Of a stretch of DNA of 11,201 nucleotides, positions 1 to 8,032 are shown one piece after another. The notes beneath the pieces were generated by a model. That model did no database searches and was not told the DNA's origin. It saw only the letters and a list, made by a program, of their open reading frames with translations. The position numbers and the translations under genes are program-made. The DNA comes from Zygnema cylindricum (lineage: Eukaryota > Streptophyta > Zygnematophyceae > Zygnematales > Zygnemataceae), in NCBI GenBank assembly GCA_037447655.1, contig JBBHKE010001225.1, forward strand, positions 1 through 11,201, in the 5' to 3' direction. Within the stretch, counting starts at the first letter, position 1, and every line of letters begins with the position of its first letter.

Positions 1-480
1 GTTCTATTCTGAAATTCTGTATTTCTGAGGACAATAAAAATTTGGGACTATAAATACACTGGAGATACAATGGTTGAATATTCTAACAAGTATTGTATCC
101 TTGTAGATGCACATGCTTGTGCAAGTGGGGAGTTTCCTCAGTTTCAACATGCAACATTGCTCATGAGGGGTCTCCCTCGTAGTATGAAAGAAGCATCTGA
201 TATGATCCAACAGAAAGATAAAGCTAGCTGGACTTTATAGTTAGCTATCAATATTTTGCTAGAGGAGGAAGCTACATCTAATATTCTCAATGTTGAGGAG
301 GTAGAGGCTTTTAATTCAGACCTTGAGAGGAAAAAACAGTTTAATAAGCAAAGAAGGCAGTTTAATCAGGGAGGGAATAGACAATCAAACAATTCATGTT
401 TTTATTGTAGTGACAAAGGTCATGGATACACATTTTGTCCTAAGCTTAAAAAGGCTAACGATACAAGATTATGCAGGCCA
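1..480 (+). pseudogene. gag: Copia gag (nucleocapsid) remnant, 5'-truncated by the window edge
   Basis: Gag packages element RNA into cytoplasmic particles. Frame 1 reads a copia gag core (UBN2/Retrotran_gag_2 type) from about 28, including the segment LLMRGLPRSMKEASDMI near 150-205, which matches the family's conserved LP region. A CCHC zinc knuckle of spacing C-x2-C-x4-H-x4-C follows at 397-438 (first Cys 397, last Cys 436), preceded by a basic stretch rich in K, R, Q and N (320-395), as expected for RNA binding. TGA at 10-12 and TAG at 238-240 interrupt the frame. After about 475 the meaningful reading moves from frame 1 to frame 3, so an indel lies near 475-490. The N-terminal part of the protein is not in the window. 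Calling this gag is secure from the knuckle plus the downstream pol; the exact protein ends are not. Confidence 0.86.
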
Positions 481-482
481 GG

Positions 483-962
483 ATGGAACAAAGTCAGTTT
501 TACAAAACCTTCACATGGCCTACACATCGTGGAAATGCATTGTATTCAGCGTCTTCATCACTCCAAGATTAGACTATGACATTTTCTGAGGAGAATGAAA
601 CGGATCTATTCGCTATAGCGGTAGCGATGGAGGGCTCGAAGGATCCTGGATAGATAATGGATACGGGAGCGTCAGTCCACATGTGCTCGAACAAAGCCAT
701 CTTCAAAAATCTGAAAACAACGTCGGAGAAAAATGTTTATTATGCTTGTGGAATGAGTGTTCAGACTCGTGCTGTGGGTGATATGTCCTCGCTAGAAGAT
801 GTGGAGGGCAATGCAACTGAAATAACTTTTAAGAAAAATCTGTTTTCTACGTCCTTAGTAGAGAGTAAGGGCTTTGAGGTTAATTTGAAAATTGGTAGGA
901 AGGTTATTAGCAAAAATGGCAAAGACGCGATTACAGGTACTAGAGATAATGCGGTGCGATAG
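483..962 (+). pseudogene. pol: Copia aspartic protease remnant
   Basis: The retroviral-type aspartic protease cuts the gag-pol polyprotein and works as a dimer with one catalytic Asp per chain. Frame 3 carries the active-site motif as IMDTGASVHMC, with the catalytic Asp codon at 660-662. This is the usual copia W-[IL]-[MIL]-DTGAS arrangement. The codon just before this motif is TAG at 651-653, where the family normally has tryptophan (TGG), so this stop is probably a single G-to-A change. Frame 3 also reads sensibly upstream (about 525-650), with a further TAG at 570-572. Downstream the frame stays open to TAG at 960, with the flap and C-terminal part of the protease recognisable only loosely. 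Near 930-960 the reading moves to frame 2, where the pre-integrase region continues, so an indel lies there. Confidence 0.87.
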
Positions 963-1900
963 ATATGGCAATACAAAAGAATGATGTTATGTACTCCGGT
1001 GTTTTGCAATCAGATGAGTTGTGGCATAAAAGATAAGGCCATGTAAACTATGATAGTTTGAGAAAAATGGTCCTTGCTACAAAAATAGATGGTGTATCAA
1101 TCACAGATCAGCCGAACAAAACATGTGATGGGTGCGCTTTGGGAAAAATCCAGAGACTACCATTTCCTAAAGAGTCCGAGCATCGGTCCACAAAACTTTT
1201 ACAACAAGTTCATTCGGATGTTTTTGGTCCTGCGAAGGTTTCATCTGTCAAGGGAATGAAATATATGGTCACCTTCACAGATGATTTCTCAAGGTTTACG
1301 AAAGTTTACTTCATGAAGTAAAAGAGTGAAGTGTTTCGTCACTTCAAACACTATAAAATATGGGTTGAAAAACTTCATAGTTTACCTATTCTGCAGCTCA
1401 GATCGGACAATGGTGGTGAATATACCTCGAAGGAATTTGAATCCTTTTTACTCGAGGAAGGTATAAGTCATCTATTGACTGTTCCATATTCACCACAACA
1501 AAATGGTGTGTCGGAGAGATTAAACAAAACTCTCACGGAGAGCTGTAAGTCGATGCTCGCAGATAAAAATGTGGACCTGAAATTTTGGGATTATGCTCTA
1601 AATTGTGTAGTTTATATTAAAAATAAGATAGGATCAAGATCGGTAGACTCTACTCCTTACGAGATCTAGACAGGTAACAAACCAGATGTTAGCCATTTCA
1701 AAGTCTTTGGTATTCAATGATTTATCTTGGATACTTCTACGGACAGATGGAAAATGGAACCGAAGGGATTACCGAGTATTTTGTTAGGATATGATGATCA
1801 CTCGAAAAGTGATTGAGTCTTTGTGTTAGAGAGGCAGAAAATAGTTGTAGCAAGGAACATCATTGTCAAAGATGAACTAGACTAGAAAGATTTATTTTGA
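962..1900 (+). pseudogene. pol: Copia integrase remnant (zinc finger, catalytic core and start of C-terminal region)
   Basis: Integrase joins the cDNA ends to nuclear target DNA. All of it reads in frame 2. The pre-integrase zinc-binding segment has His codons at 1025 and 1040 and the Cys pair of CDGC at 1124 and 1133. The catalytic core follows with Asp at 1217 (motif HSDVFGP), Asp at 1406 (motif SDNGGEY) and Glu at 1514 (motif PQQNGVSER); the last two are separated by exactly 35 residues, the D-D-35-E triad. The core is followed by the copia motifs FWDYAL and YEI-stop-TGNKP, where TAG at 1667 replaces the usual Trp. Other stops are TAA 1034, TAA 1319, TGA 1718, TGA 1814, TAG 1883 and TGA 1898. 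There are no frame changes within the domain, so its damage is nonsense changes rather than indels. Every catalytic residue is still present in the DNA. Confidence 0.96.
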
Positions 1901-2160
1901 ATGACAGAGCAACAAAAGCTGCAAAAGGTACAGGAGTATGTCATTTTAGATTGCATGCAAGAAATTGTCCCGCAGATGCAATATTCTCCGATGGTGACTC
2001 CGGAGTCATACTCTCTCCGAATTCCCCAACAAGTTCAGTTCTAACAAGACCAACAGCACTCAATACACACGGATCGCAACCAGCGCAATCAGTGCAATGC
2101 GCGGCATCCGACGATCTCAGCCTCAAAATTTACGGGGGGGAAAAGATCAAGCAGTCGCCT
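1901..2160 (+). pseudogene. pol: Integrase to reverse-transcriptase linker of the copia pol
   Basis: This stretch sits where copia polyproteins have a low-complexity linker of variable sequence. Frame 2 reads on from the integrase with a Q, S and P-rich composition (for example MTEQQKLQKVQEY at 1901) up to TAA at 2036-2038. By about 2097 frame 3 reads into the reverse transcriptase. At least one indel is therefore present between about 2040 and 2150; the run of seven G at 2134-2140 is a plausible site. A 104-codon reading in frame 1 (1897-2211) also spans this stretch, but it matches nothing in the element on either side and is probably a chance frame. The base composition is more GC-rich than the flanking integrase. 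Confidence 0.6.
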
Positions 2161-3110
2161 GCAAGCAAGCTCTCCACTTTGCCTACTTGGCAGCCTCAGG
2201 GGATCCCTTGACCATCCAAGAGGCCTTCTCATCACAAAAACGGAATCACTGGATCGAGGCAGCAAGCGACGAAATGAAGTCGATCATGGATGCTCAAACA
2301 TGGGAGCTTGTGGAACTTCCTCCGGACCAAAAAGCGATCGGCAGCAAATGGGTATTCAAGGTGAAGTTAAATCCCGATAACACCATTGAACGATAAAAGG
2401 CCAGACTTGTGGCAAAGGGTTATAATCAAAAGGAAGGAATTGATTTTGAAGAAATATTCTCTCCGGTTGTAAGATTTCCGACAATTAGGATTTTGTTGTC
2501 CCTAGCTGCTATGGAGGATATGGAAATACATCAGATGGATGTAAAGACAACATTTTTGCATGGAGAACTAGAGGAGACCATTTACATGGAGTAGCCTGAA
2601 AAGTATGCAGAACCAGGAAAAGAGCACTTAGTATGCAAGTTGCTAAAATCTTTGTATGGCCTAAAACAGGCCCCTAGGCAATGGAATCTGAAGCTTGATG
2701 AATTCTTCACTAGCTTAGGATTGCAAAGGATAAGTTCTGATCACTCTGTCTACGTTCTAAAGGGTGAAAATGGGATAGTGTGTATAGCAGTGTACGTAGA
2801 TGATTTACTATTAATTAGCAAATCAATGGCTGAAATTAACAAAATCAAAACTGCTCTAAACTCACGATTCGAGATGAAAGACCTCGATGAGGCAAAATAT
2901 ATTTTGGGTATTCAAGTAGAAAGGGATAAAAATAAGAAAGTAATAAAATTGACTCAAAAAGAGGATATTGGAAACATGTTAGATGAGTATGGAATGGGGG
3001 GGGCAAAAGGATGTCTAACTCCAATGGAATTTCGGCAAAATTAAGAGAGAGAAGAGATAGAACCAGGTGTCATTGTTAGCGAGTGTTTAGAGTCACGGGG
3101 GAATGATTCT
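2160..3110 (+). pseudogene. pol: Copia reverse transcriptase remnant (RVT_2)
   Basis: Reverse transcriptase makes cDNA from the element's RNA. It reads throughout in frame 3. The N-terminal signature NHWIEAASDEM lies near 2248-2280, followed by TWELVELP and KWVFKVK (about 2300-2365). The fingers and palm motifs [20 protein letters not shown] and [14 protein letters not shown] follow at about 2403-2572; in the last of these the palm Asp is kept. SLYGLKQAPRQW lies at 2649-2684, and the catalytic YVDD box is intact at 2793-2804. TAA at 2394 falls in the conserved R[10 protein letters not shown] segment. TAG at 2592 sits where the family usually has Gln before PE, a likely C-to-T change. TAA at 3042 follows the domain. 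Despite these stops there is no indel across about 1 kb. Confidence 0.97.
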
Positions 3111-3327
3111 ATGACACAAATTCCTTACAGAAAAATAGTGGGAAGCTTAATATATTTCATGGACTATACCCGTCTTGACATTGCTGCAGCAGTCGAGGTA
3201 GTGAGCAAGAGTCTAGAGAATCCGAGAAAATCTGATTTTGATCTAACAAGGAGAGTCTTAAGATATTTGGCCGAAACAAAAGACCTCAAACTCACACTAG
3301 GCGGAGGAGAAGTGAACCTGCAAACGT
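3111..3327 (+). pseudogene. pol: Copia reverse transcriptase to RNase H connection
   Basis: Frame 3 continues here with the conserved copia connection: IPYRKIVGSLIYFMDYTR, then the DIA segment, and RRVLRYLAETKDLKL near 3255-3300. In intact elements this joins the reverse-transcriptase thumb to the RNase H domain. A single Arg-to-Leu-like difference is visible in the usual TRPDI motif (TRLDI). The reading ends at TGA 3327-3329, exactly where the RNase H domain starts in another frame, so an indel of one or two bases lies near 3318-3328. Confidence 0.92.
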
Positions 3328-3597
3328 GATGCAAGCTATGGCGACATGCCGAGTCGGAACTCCACCACGGGATTCGTTTCCCAAATTGGGAACGGAACAT
3401 GTTGGTGGAACAGCAAACTTCAAAAGGTTACATCGCACTCGATGATGGAGTCAGAATATATGGCAGCAAGCTCGGCCCTCAAAGAACTCTTATGGGTAAA
3501 ATCCATGATTCTCTCTCAGGTACACTGGTATTGGCGGTACAACACAATTATAAGACTTAGGAGTCATAACACAAAATGTATCCAGACTTCCAAGTAG
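3328..3597 (+). pseudogene. pol: Copia RNase H remnant, C-terminally eroded
   Basis: RNase H removes the RNA strand of the RNA-DNA hybrid made during reverse transcription. Frame 1 starts with the first catalytic Asp of DASYGD (codon 3328-3330). It continues through NSTTGFVSQIGNGTCWWNSK (3358-3417), the classic copia S-T-[ST]-G-x-x-x pattern, and VTSHSMMESEYMA, where the catalytic Glu lies within codons 3448-3456. ALKELLWVKSM ends the recognisable homology near 3510. The remaining active-site Asp and the KHIDI or HFIR-type tail that normally follow are not recognisable, either deleted or too diverged. The frame closes at TAG 3595-3597. Confidence 0.9.
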
Positions 3598-3805
3598 TAA
3601 ACTGCAAACATTTTTTGGGAATCTTCTGCGTAATATATCTTGAGTGTTGCTGGGTCAATTGTGCTCAAACTTATGGAGTTGTCAGTGTTTATGCTACTCT
3701 ATATTTTGATAGATTTCTGTGAGGTTTTGAAGTTTTACATAAGAATTGGTGAGCACTTGAAAACAGCTGTTTGATAGGATTCTTGATAGCTTGTGAGAGT
3801 GTATC
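3598..3805. other. Spacer between the copia remnant and the hAT gene
   Basis: I see no coding homology, no LTR end, no polypurine tract and no clear hAT terminal inverted repeat in these 208 bases. It is AT-rich. It presumably contains the junction of the two elements and any 5' untranslated part of the hAT gene, but the border cannot be placed by eye. Confidence 0.5.
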
Positions 3806-5537
3806 ATGTCTACTTCTACTGCTACTGCTGCTCCTCCACCTGCACTGGTGGTCGTATAACAACACCCATCATCTACCTCCTCCGCTGAAGCAGTCGCCCC
3901 TATAGAAAACCATACTCCAAAAAATCATGGTGGAATTCTCGAAGGTGGACGTTTCACTTGTCCACTAGCGATACCTCAGTATCGTTTTTCGCACAAAGCC
4001 CTCATCATCATGGCTTCTCAACAGATGAACCCAAATCGAATTAAGGTGGACACCCTAGAGGGTGGGCCCATACCCTGCAATTTTGTTTCCTCCATTGGAC
4101 TACATAATTTAAGAAGCCTCTAGATAGTTTTTGAATTACCCACTTCAAGCTACAACCACTGCTGCCCAAGAAGGCAAGATGACAATTTGACTACACCCTT
4201 GTGCAGCATGGACTCCCTTGAGTCTGTAGCAAAATAAATCACTGAAAGCGACCAACCAACCGATTAATTATAAGGTGTCGAAGATGCCAAGTTCATACAA
4301 ACTCTCAAAGGGAGAGAGGTCACTGGTACCAAATCCTCTAAGTCCTAAACCCCTCTCACAACCCCTATCTACTAACGTACGAACCAATCAAATGATTGTA
4401 GGGTACAGCAATGTACTACGAGTGATGTGCTTTCTGTACGGCCTGTGTACGGCAAGGCCATTGAGTGGACGCGTGTCCACTTTTAACTTGTCTTTATGTT
4501 CCCCGGAACTCCTGCGACCAAATGTCATCAACAACATCTGTGCACTTAGGCTTTTGAAACATGGAGAGACCTACTTTGTTACAATTTTAATCATGCTCCA
4601 AAGGATTTTAGAGGTGCCGGGCACCCCGAGCACTTAATGTTTGATGATGGTTATAATCACTAGATGGGCAAGGTTGCTTACAAGTCCGAGAGGGCCAAAA
4701 TCAAGGGCCACATCTTGAGCTCAGAGTTTTGGAAGAGAATGGGGGAGGCTGTGACTGTTTCAGAGCTTGTAGTACGACTGATGAGGGAGTGTGGCAAAAG
4801 GGCACCGAATGTGGGGAACGATTATAATGCGTTCCATATGATCGGTCAATTCTTGCATAATATATCCAATAATGGAATAGTGGGAAATTAAGAAAGAATG
4901 AAAATTTTCGAGTTGAAGAAATCAAAGATGGCATGATGGGGGGTGGCATATAGCCTCATTTATGCAACCGGCGTCGTAAACGAATCCGTGTACCAAAGTG
5001 TTGCCTATGGGCAACATTCAAATTTGAAAGTCATGGAAGGCTTCGTGAAAATGCTTGAGAGGATGTTACCAGTTGTGGATAACCAGGCTGAAGCACACAT
5101 TGAAGCTTACTAATTTCAGGGGTTATCTGAGGGAATCTTTGGAAGGAAGGCAACAAAAGCTTGTGCAAAGAAGATGCCAGAGTGGAAGTGGTGGCAACAG
5201 TTTGGGGTTGTCACCCTTATCTTGCATAAGGTGGAAATTAGGGTCCTTGCTCTATGCTCGATTGCCAGTTCATGCGAGAGGAATCGGTCAACTTATGACC
5301 ATATTCACTCTAAAAAATGGGAATTGGTCAACTTATGACCATATTCACTCTAACAAATGGAGCAGGCTGACAGCTAAGAGGGCCAATGACCTAGTGTGGG
5401 TCTTTAGCAATCTTTGTTTAGCACATCAAACTAGGGATGTCAGCTATGAGGAGTCTATGATAGCATGGGAGGAAGAGGAAGGGGAAATACTGGAAGAGGA
5501 TGTTGAGAAAGACATGGATGAACTAGATCTAGAGTGA
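3806..5537 (+). pseudogene. hAT-superfamily transposase pseudogene (BED / DUF659 / hAT-dimerisation type)
   Basis: hAT transposases cut the element out of DNA and reinsert it, acting in the nucleus. Frame 2 starts at ATG 3806 with an S, T, A and P-rich leader, as in many plant hAT proteins, and runs to 5320. A degraded zinc-finger-like segment (LEGGPIPCNF, Cys 4076) is possible but weak. APKDFRG at 4595-4615 fits the family's APKGYKPP-type segment just before DUF659. SSEFWKRMGEAVTV (about 4718-4760) and the following residues fit the FW-x-x-x-LVRVLR segment after the catalytic core. The C-terminal dimerisation domain is clear: GIFGRKATKA, PEWKWWQQFG (5180-5210), SSCERN, TYDHIHS, then NDLVWVFSNL. 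An acidic tail ends at TGA 5535-5537. Stops in frame 2 lie at 3857, 4121, 4235, 4265, 4271, 4346, 4373, 4484, 4547, 4661, 4889, 4934 and 5111. About 200 residues holding the catalytic core appear deleted near 4640. Reading in 4484-4580 is ambiguous. The hAT assignment is firm for the C-terminal half and weaker upstream of 4580. Confidence 0.88.
5281..5360 (+). repeat. 40-bp tandem duplication inside the hAT dimerisation domain
   Basis: Positions 5281-5320 and 5321-5360 are adjacent copies of the same 40-bp unit, differing only at unit positions 5 (C/T) and 34 (A/C). The unit encodes the stretch NRSTYDHIHSKKW / NWSTYDHIHSNKW, the most conserved signature of the hAT dimerisation domain. As 40 is not a multiple of three, the second copy reads in frame 3 while everything upstream reads in frame 2. 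This fully explains the frame change of the gene at this point. The second copy keeps the usual Trp (TGG at 5325), while the first has Arg (CGG at 5285). Confidence 0.95.
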
Positions 5538-5652
5538 TAGAGGAAATCACCCGATTTGAGGTTTTCAATTATTTACTTTCTACGTGTAAACTAAGTTATT
5601 TCCCTCCCATGAATACAAAAACGGTTTTTTTTTTGCTTCACTTGTGGATGTG
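5538..5652. other. 3' flank of the hAT gene
   Basis: AT-rich sequence after the hAT stop codon. I see no hAT terminal inverted repeat or target-site duplication by eye, and no polyadenylation signal that stands out from the AT-rich background. Confidence 0.4.
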
Positions 5653-5833
5653 TCATTATTTGACGTTGACAAAAATGGATTTTTTTTTCAATTATGATTT
5701 TATCATTATTCAATGGTGACATACAAAAATGGTTCATTTTGATTCAATTTTGAATTTATCATTATTAAATGTTGACGTACAGAAATGGATTTTTTTTTCA
5801 ATTATGATTTTGTCATTTTTCAATTTTGACATT
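5653..5833. repeat. Degenerate minisatellite, units of about 50-56 bp
   Basis: Repeat units start with TCATTATT or TCATTTTT at 5653, 5703, 5759 and 5813, giving spacings of 50, 56 and 54. Each unit has the same internal order: TCATTATT, then a GTTGAC or GGTGAC block, ACAAAAATGG or close variant, a T run, then CAATTATGATTTT. About three full copies and one partial copy are present, with substitutions and T-run length changes. The TTGAC core that WRKY factors bind recurs in several units, but this may be a chance by-product of the repeat. Confidence 0.85.
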
Positions 5834-5880
5834 AAAAAATATTTTCTAAAACTGTAAATTTTTGATTGTTGACATGTTGC

Positions 5881-6006
5881 AATAGGGACAAGCATCGGCT
5901 TGGCGCCGGGAAGATATCGGCGCTAATAAGGCTTTTGCTGCCTCGGCGCTAGCGACGAGTTTAGAGTCGAGGCAGTCTGGTCGCTGGCGACGAGATAGTC
6001 TGATCG
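5881..6006. repeat. GC-richer segment with short repeats beside the fold-back element
   Basis: This segment is clearly more GC-rich than its surroundings. It contains a 13-bp near-direct repeat CGCT[A/G]GCGACGAG at 5947-5959 and 5982-5994, a 7-bp inverted pair TGCCTCG (5939-5945) and CGAGGCA (5968-5974), and GCGCTAATAAG at 5920-5930, which resembles ACGCTAATAAC in the right arm of the adjacent fold-back element. These may be subterminal repeats of the same or a related element, but no coding capacity is visible. Confidence 0.55.
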
Positions 6007-6229
6007 CTACACCGCGAATCGTTATTAGCGTCAAGGTTTTTTTTGCCACTTAGAACATCTTTTCTCCGTACACACTTGTCGGATTGTGGATCTGACGGTT
6101 GCGATTGAAAGGCAACATTCTCAACTTCCGATTGGCGGTCTCAAATTGAAAATCCGACCAGTGTGTACGGAGAAAAGTTGTTCTAAGTGGCGACAAAAAC
6201 CTTGACGCTAATAACGATTCGCGGTGTAG
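6007..6229. mobile_element. Fold-back / MITE-like inverted repeat with 79-bp arms
   Basis: The left arm (6007-6085) and right arm (6151-6229) are reverse complements at 75 of 79 positions; the outermost 30 bases match perfectly (CTACACCGCGAATCGTTATT begins the left arm). The 65-bp centre (6086-6150) has no coding potential. The total length of 223 bp, long terminal inverted repeats and no gene fit a MITE or fold-back element, moved in trans by another element's transposase. The CTACACC ... GGTGTAG ends and the GACGCTAATAAC motif recall the ends of plant CACTA elements (CACTACA), but the outer CA is not kept at either end and I cannot see a matching target-site duplication. The family is therefore an inference. 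Transcription through it would give a long, nearly perfect hairpin RNA. Confidence 0.85.
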
Positions 6230-7418
6230 TTGCCAGTTCAGCTTCCAGCGAAGAGAGAATGTTGTCGTTGGTTTTCGTTTATAACTTTTGAAATTTTTAT
6301 TAAGAGTCAAGTTCTATCAGTCGTTTTTATAATCGTACAACCAACTCTACCGGTCGGGTTAATTGAGTCGAGGTTTCATCACGAAGAATCTGTAAACCAT
6401 ATGTTATACATTGAGTGGCACCACGTGGATTTTGAACGTATATTCAAAATCTTTTAAAAATCTTCAAACCGACAAATTTCACTACAAATCTTCACTTGCC
6501 TACCATGTACCTGCATAACCAGGTCATAATACGACAAAACTTTTGTGCACGTTCATTTTTTAGGGTTACGTTTTAGAACATGACGAAAATCCTTTGCAAG
6601 AAATCGTGTGACAAAAGAGTGCTGTCTGAAATAGCGCGACAAAGGATCGGTTCGAGATTACTTTTTTAATTTTTAGAGTACATACCATATGCAAATTTTG
6701 TCATATTCGGTTGGTTTTCCATCGTCATACGTAGCTTATTTGTCCAACGTGACACGATTTTTTTTTTCCGTATCTGCCAACCCACTTCCTACAGGTACTT
6801 TGGTAGTTACAGAGAAAAATGAAGCGAACGGCTCGAGGATGAGCATCCGACGGTCAATATTACCTCCCAGACCTTTGGAAAGTATTGGCAAGATTCTTTA
6901 TAATGTTTTTTTTGCGTATAAAAACAAAATAAGTAGTACAGTAGCGGATTTCTGTAAACTACCCCACTTTTTGACTGATGGAACTTGACCCTAAGTTGTT
7001 GTCGAATATTTTGTTATTGATTAAATGTTTGAAAAAAAAAAATTTTTTTTTTAGTATGAAGTCAAAGAAAGTCAACGCAATTTAAAAAAATATTATTTTG
7101 TTTCATCCGCATATTCGCTATTTTTTTGGCATTTCATGCGTGCGTTTGATGCGCTTCAGACATCTATGAATTTAAACAAATCTTAAATTTTGCCCGTGCG
7201 TACAGATACGCCGTTCAAACTCTGTACTTTTCAAATCTTTCAATATTCCCGAACGGTTGAACAAGATCCTACGTTTCCAATCTCCATCCAGCACTTACGC
7301 AATTGGTTCATCGTTGGCACGACTTGATGGAGAAGTGATATAAATATTATTGCCGGTAAACGAATGTGTCCGTATGATTACAAGAAACTCCTGATACAGG
7401 TTCGCCCTAAGCTTCAAG
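6230..7418. other. Non-coding AT-rich DNA, no gene seen
   Basis: No reading frame here shows a recognisable domain, and the longest (99 codons at 6689) is of unremarkable composition. The stretch holds many T runs and a perfect A11-T10 palindrome at 7032-7052. I see no RNA gene. Confidence 0.6.
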
Positions 7419-7454
7419 TACATGGGGACATACCCTTACATGGGGTCGTACCTT
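7419..7454. repeat. 18-bp imperfect tandem duplication
   Basis: Two adjacent 18-bp units start with TACATGGGG at 7419 and 7437; they are followed by ACATACCCT and TCGTACCTT. The copies differ at three or four positions. Function is unknown; this is probably a simple slippage product. Confidence 0.75.
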
Positions 7455-7966
7455 TATTGAAACATCATGCCAACTCTTCTTCCAACTTTTACTCAACCTT
7501 TTACTGAAATAGACTCTCGGGAGTCGATTTTAATTGAAATATCTATTAAAACGTTAGACTTTCCACAATAATGTGAACTTCATCGTACTAGGTGAGATAC
7601 ACGCTTTTTTTTTTACTACCCATCACGTACACTTACTAATAAAAATCTGGAGGGGTCTCAGACCTCCGCTCTCATTTATGGGTCCTTTGCAAAATTTTAC
7701 GTCGTCGTCGCCCCTTCTTCCATCTCACGCTAACTCTCATCTTTCCCTCTTCCTCGAATGAAATACGACAATATTGGTATGGAAGGAAAGGAGCTCTGAA
7801 AAAAAAAATACCTTTGGATGTATTTTAATGGCAGGTCAAGTGAAAAAAGACAAATAAAAAAATAGGGAAGCCATGGCGTAAAGCTCTGGTACTAATGACG
7901 TCGACGTTTAAACCATGATGTCATAATGTCACAATACCTTACACATCTAAACTGTGACAAAAAACT
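7455..7966. other. Non-coding DNA, no gene seen
   Basis: No frame shows a known domain. There is a pyrimidine-rich patch around 7700-7755 with a short GTCGTCGTCG run and a CRE-like TGACGTCGACG near 7897. Neither is linked to a visible gene. Confidence 0.5.
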
Positions 7967-8032
7967 AAACTTCTACAACTATCCTTAGTTGCAAGTTTTG
8001 AAAACTTCTACAACTATCACAAGTTTTAAACA
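7967..8032. repeat. Direct repeat, 17 bp, 35 bp apart
   Basis: AAACTTCTACAACTATC occurs exactly at 7967-7983 and 8002-8018, and each copy is followed by a CAAGTTTT block (7992 and 8020). The arrangement suggests a tandem duplication of about 35 bp that has since diverged. No gene is associated. Confidence 0.8.

Larger units (their letters stand above)
1..3597 (+). mobile_element. Degenerate Ty1/copia LTR retrotransposon (gag-pol remnant)
   Basis: The order gag zinc knuckle, DTGA protease, HHCC plus D-D-35-E integrase, YVDD reverse transcriptase and RNase H is seen directly. Integrase ahead of reverse transcriptase defines Ty1/copia rather than Ty3/gypsy. Such elements copy themselves through an RNA intermediate in virus-like particles and insert the cDNA into the nuclear genome. 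This copy is dead: in-frame stops lie at 10, 238, 570, 651, 1034, 1319, 1667, 1718, 1814, 1883, 1898, 2394, 2592 and 3042, and frame changes occur near 480, 940, 2040-2150 and 3325. The window edge cuts off the start of gag. The right end is set at the last readable RNase H frame; the C-terminal RNase H tail, polypurine tract and 3' LTR are not seen. The left LTR, if it survives, lies outside the window. Confidence 0.96.

Noticed and set aside
323-589. 88-codon frame overlapping gag in frame 2
   Set aside because: Shadow frame: the gag zinc knuckle reads in frame 1 and the following protease leader in frame 3.
1897-2211. 104-codon frame starting after the integrase
   Set aside because: It is out of frame with both the integrase (frame 2) and reverse transcriptase (frame 3) and has no family match; probably chance.
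5055-5320. N-terminal half of the open frame that ends at 5537
   Set aside because: Only the part after the 40-bp duplication is true hAT sequence; before it, the hAT protein reads in frame 2 and this frame is a shadow.
3806-5320. Stop codons repaired by U-to-C RNA editing (known in hornworts, ferns and lycophytes)
   Set aside because: That editing acts on organelle transcripts; these are nuclear transposon genes, and several stops replace Trp or Tyr-like positions, which U-to-C editing could not restore.
6007-6229. microRNA precursor
   Set aside because: The arms are nearly perfectly paired over 79 bp with element-like ends, which fits a MITE better; a derived small RNA remains possible but cannot be shown from sequence alone.
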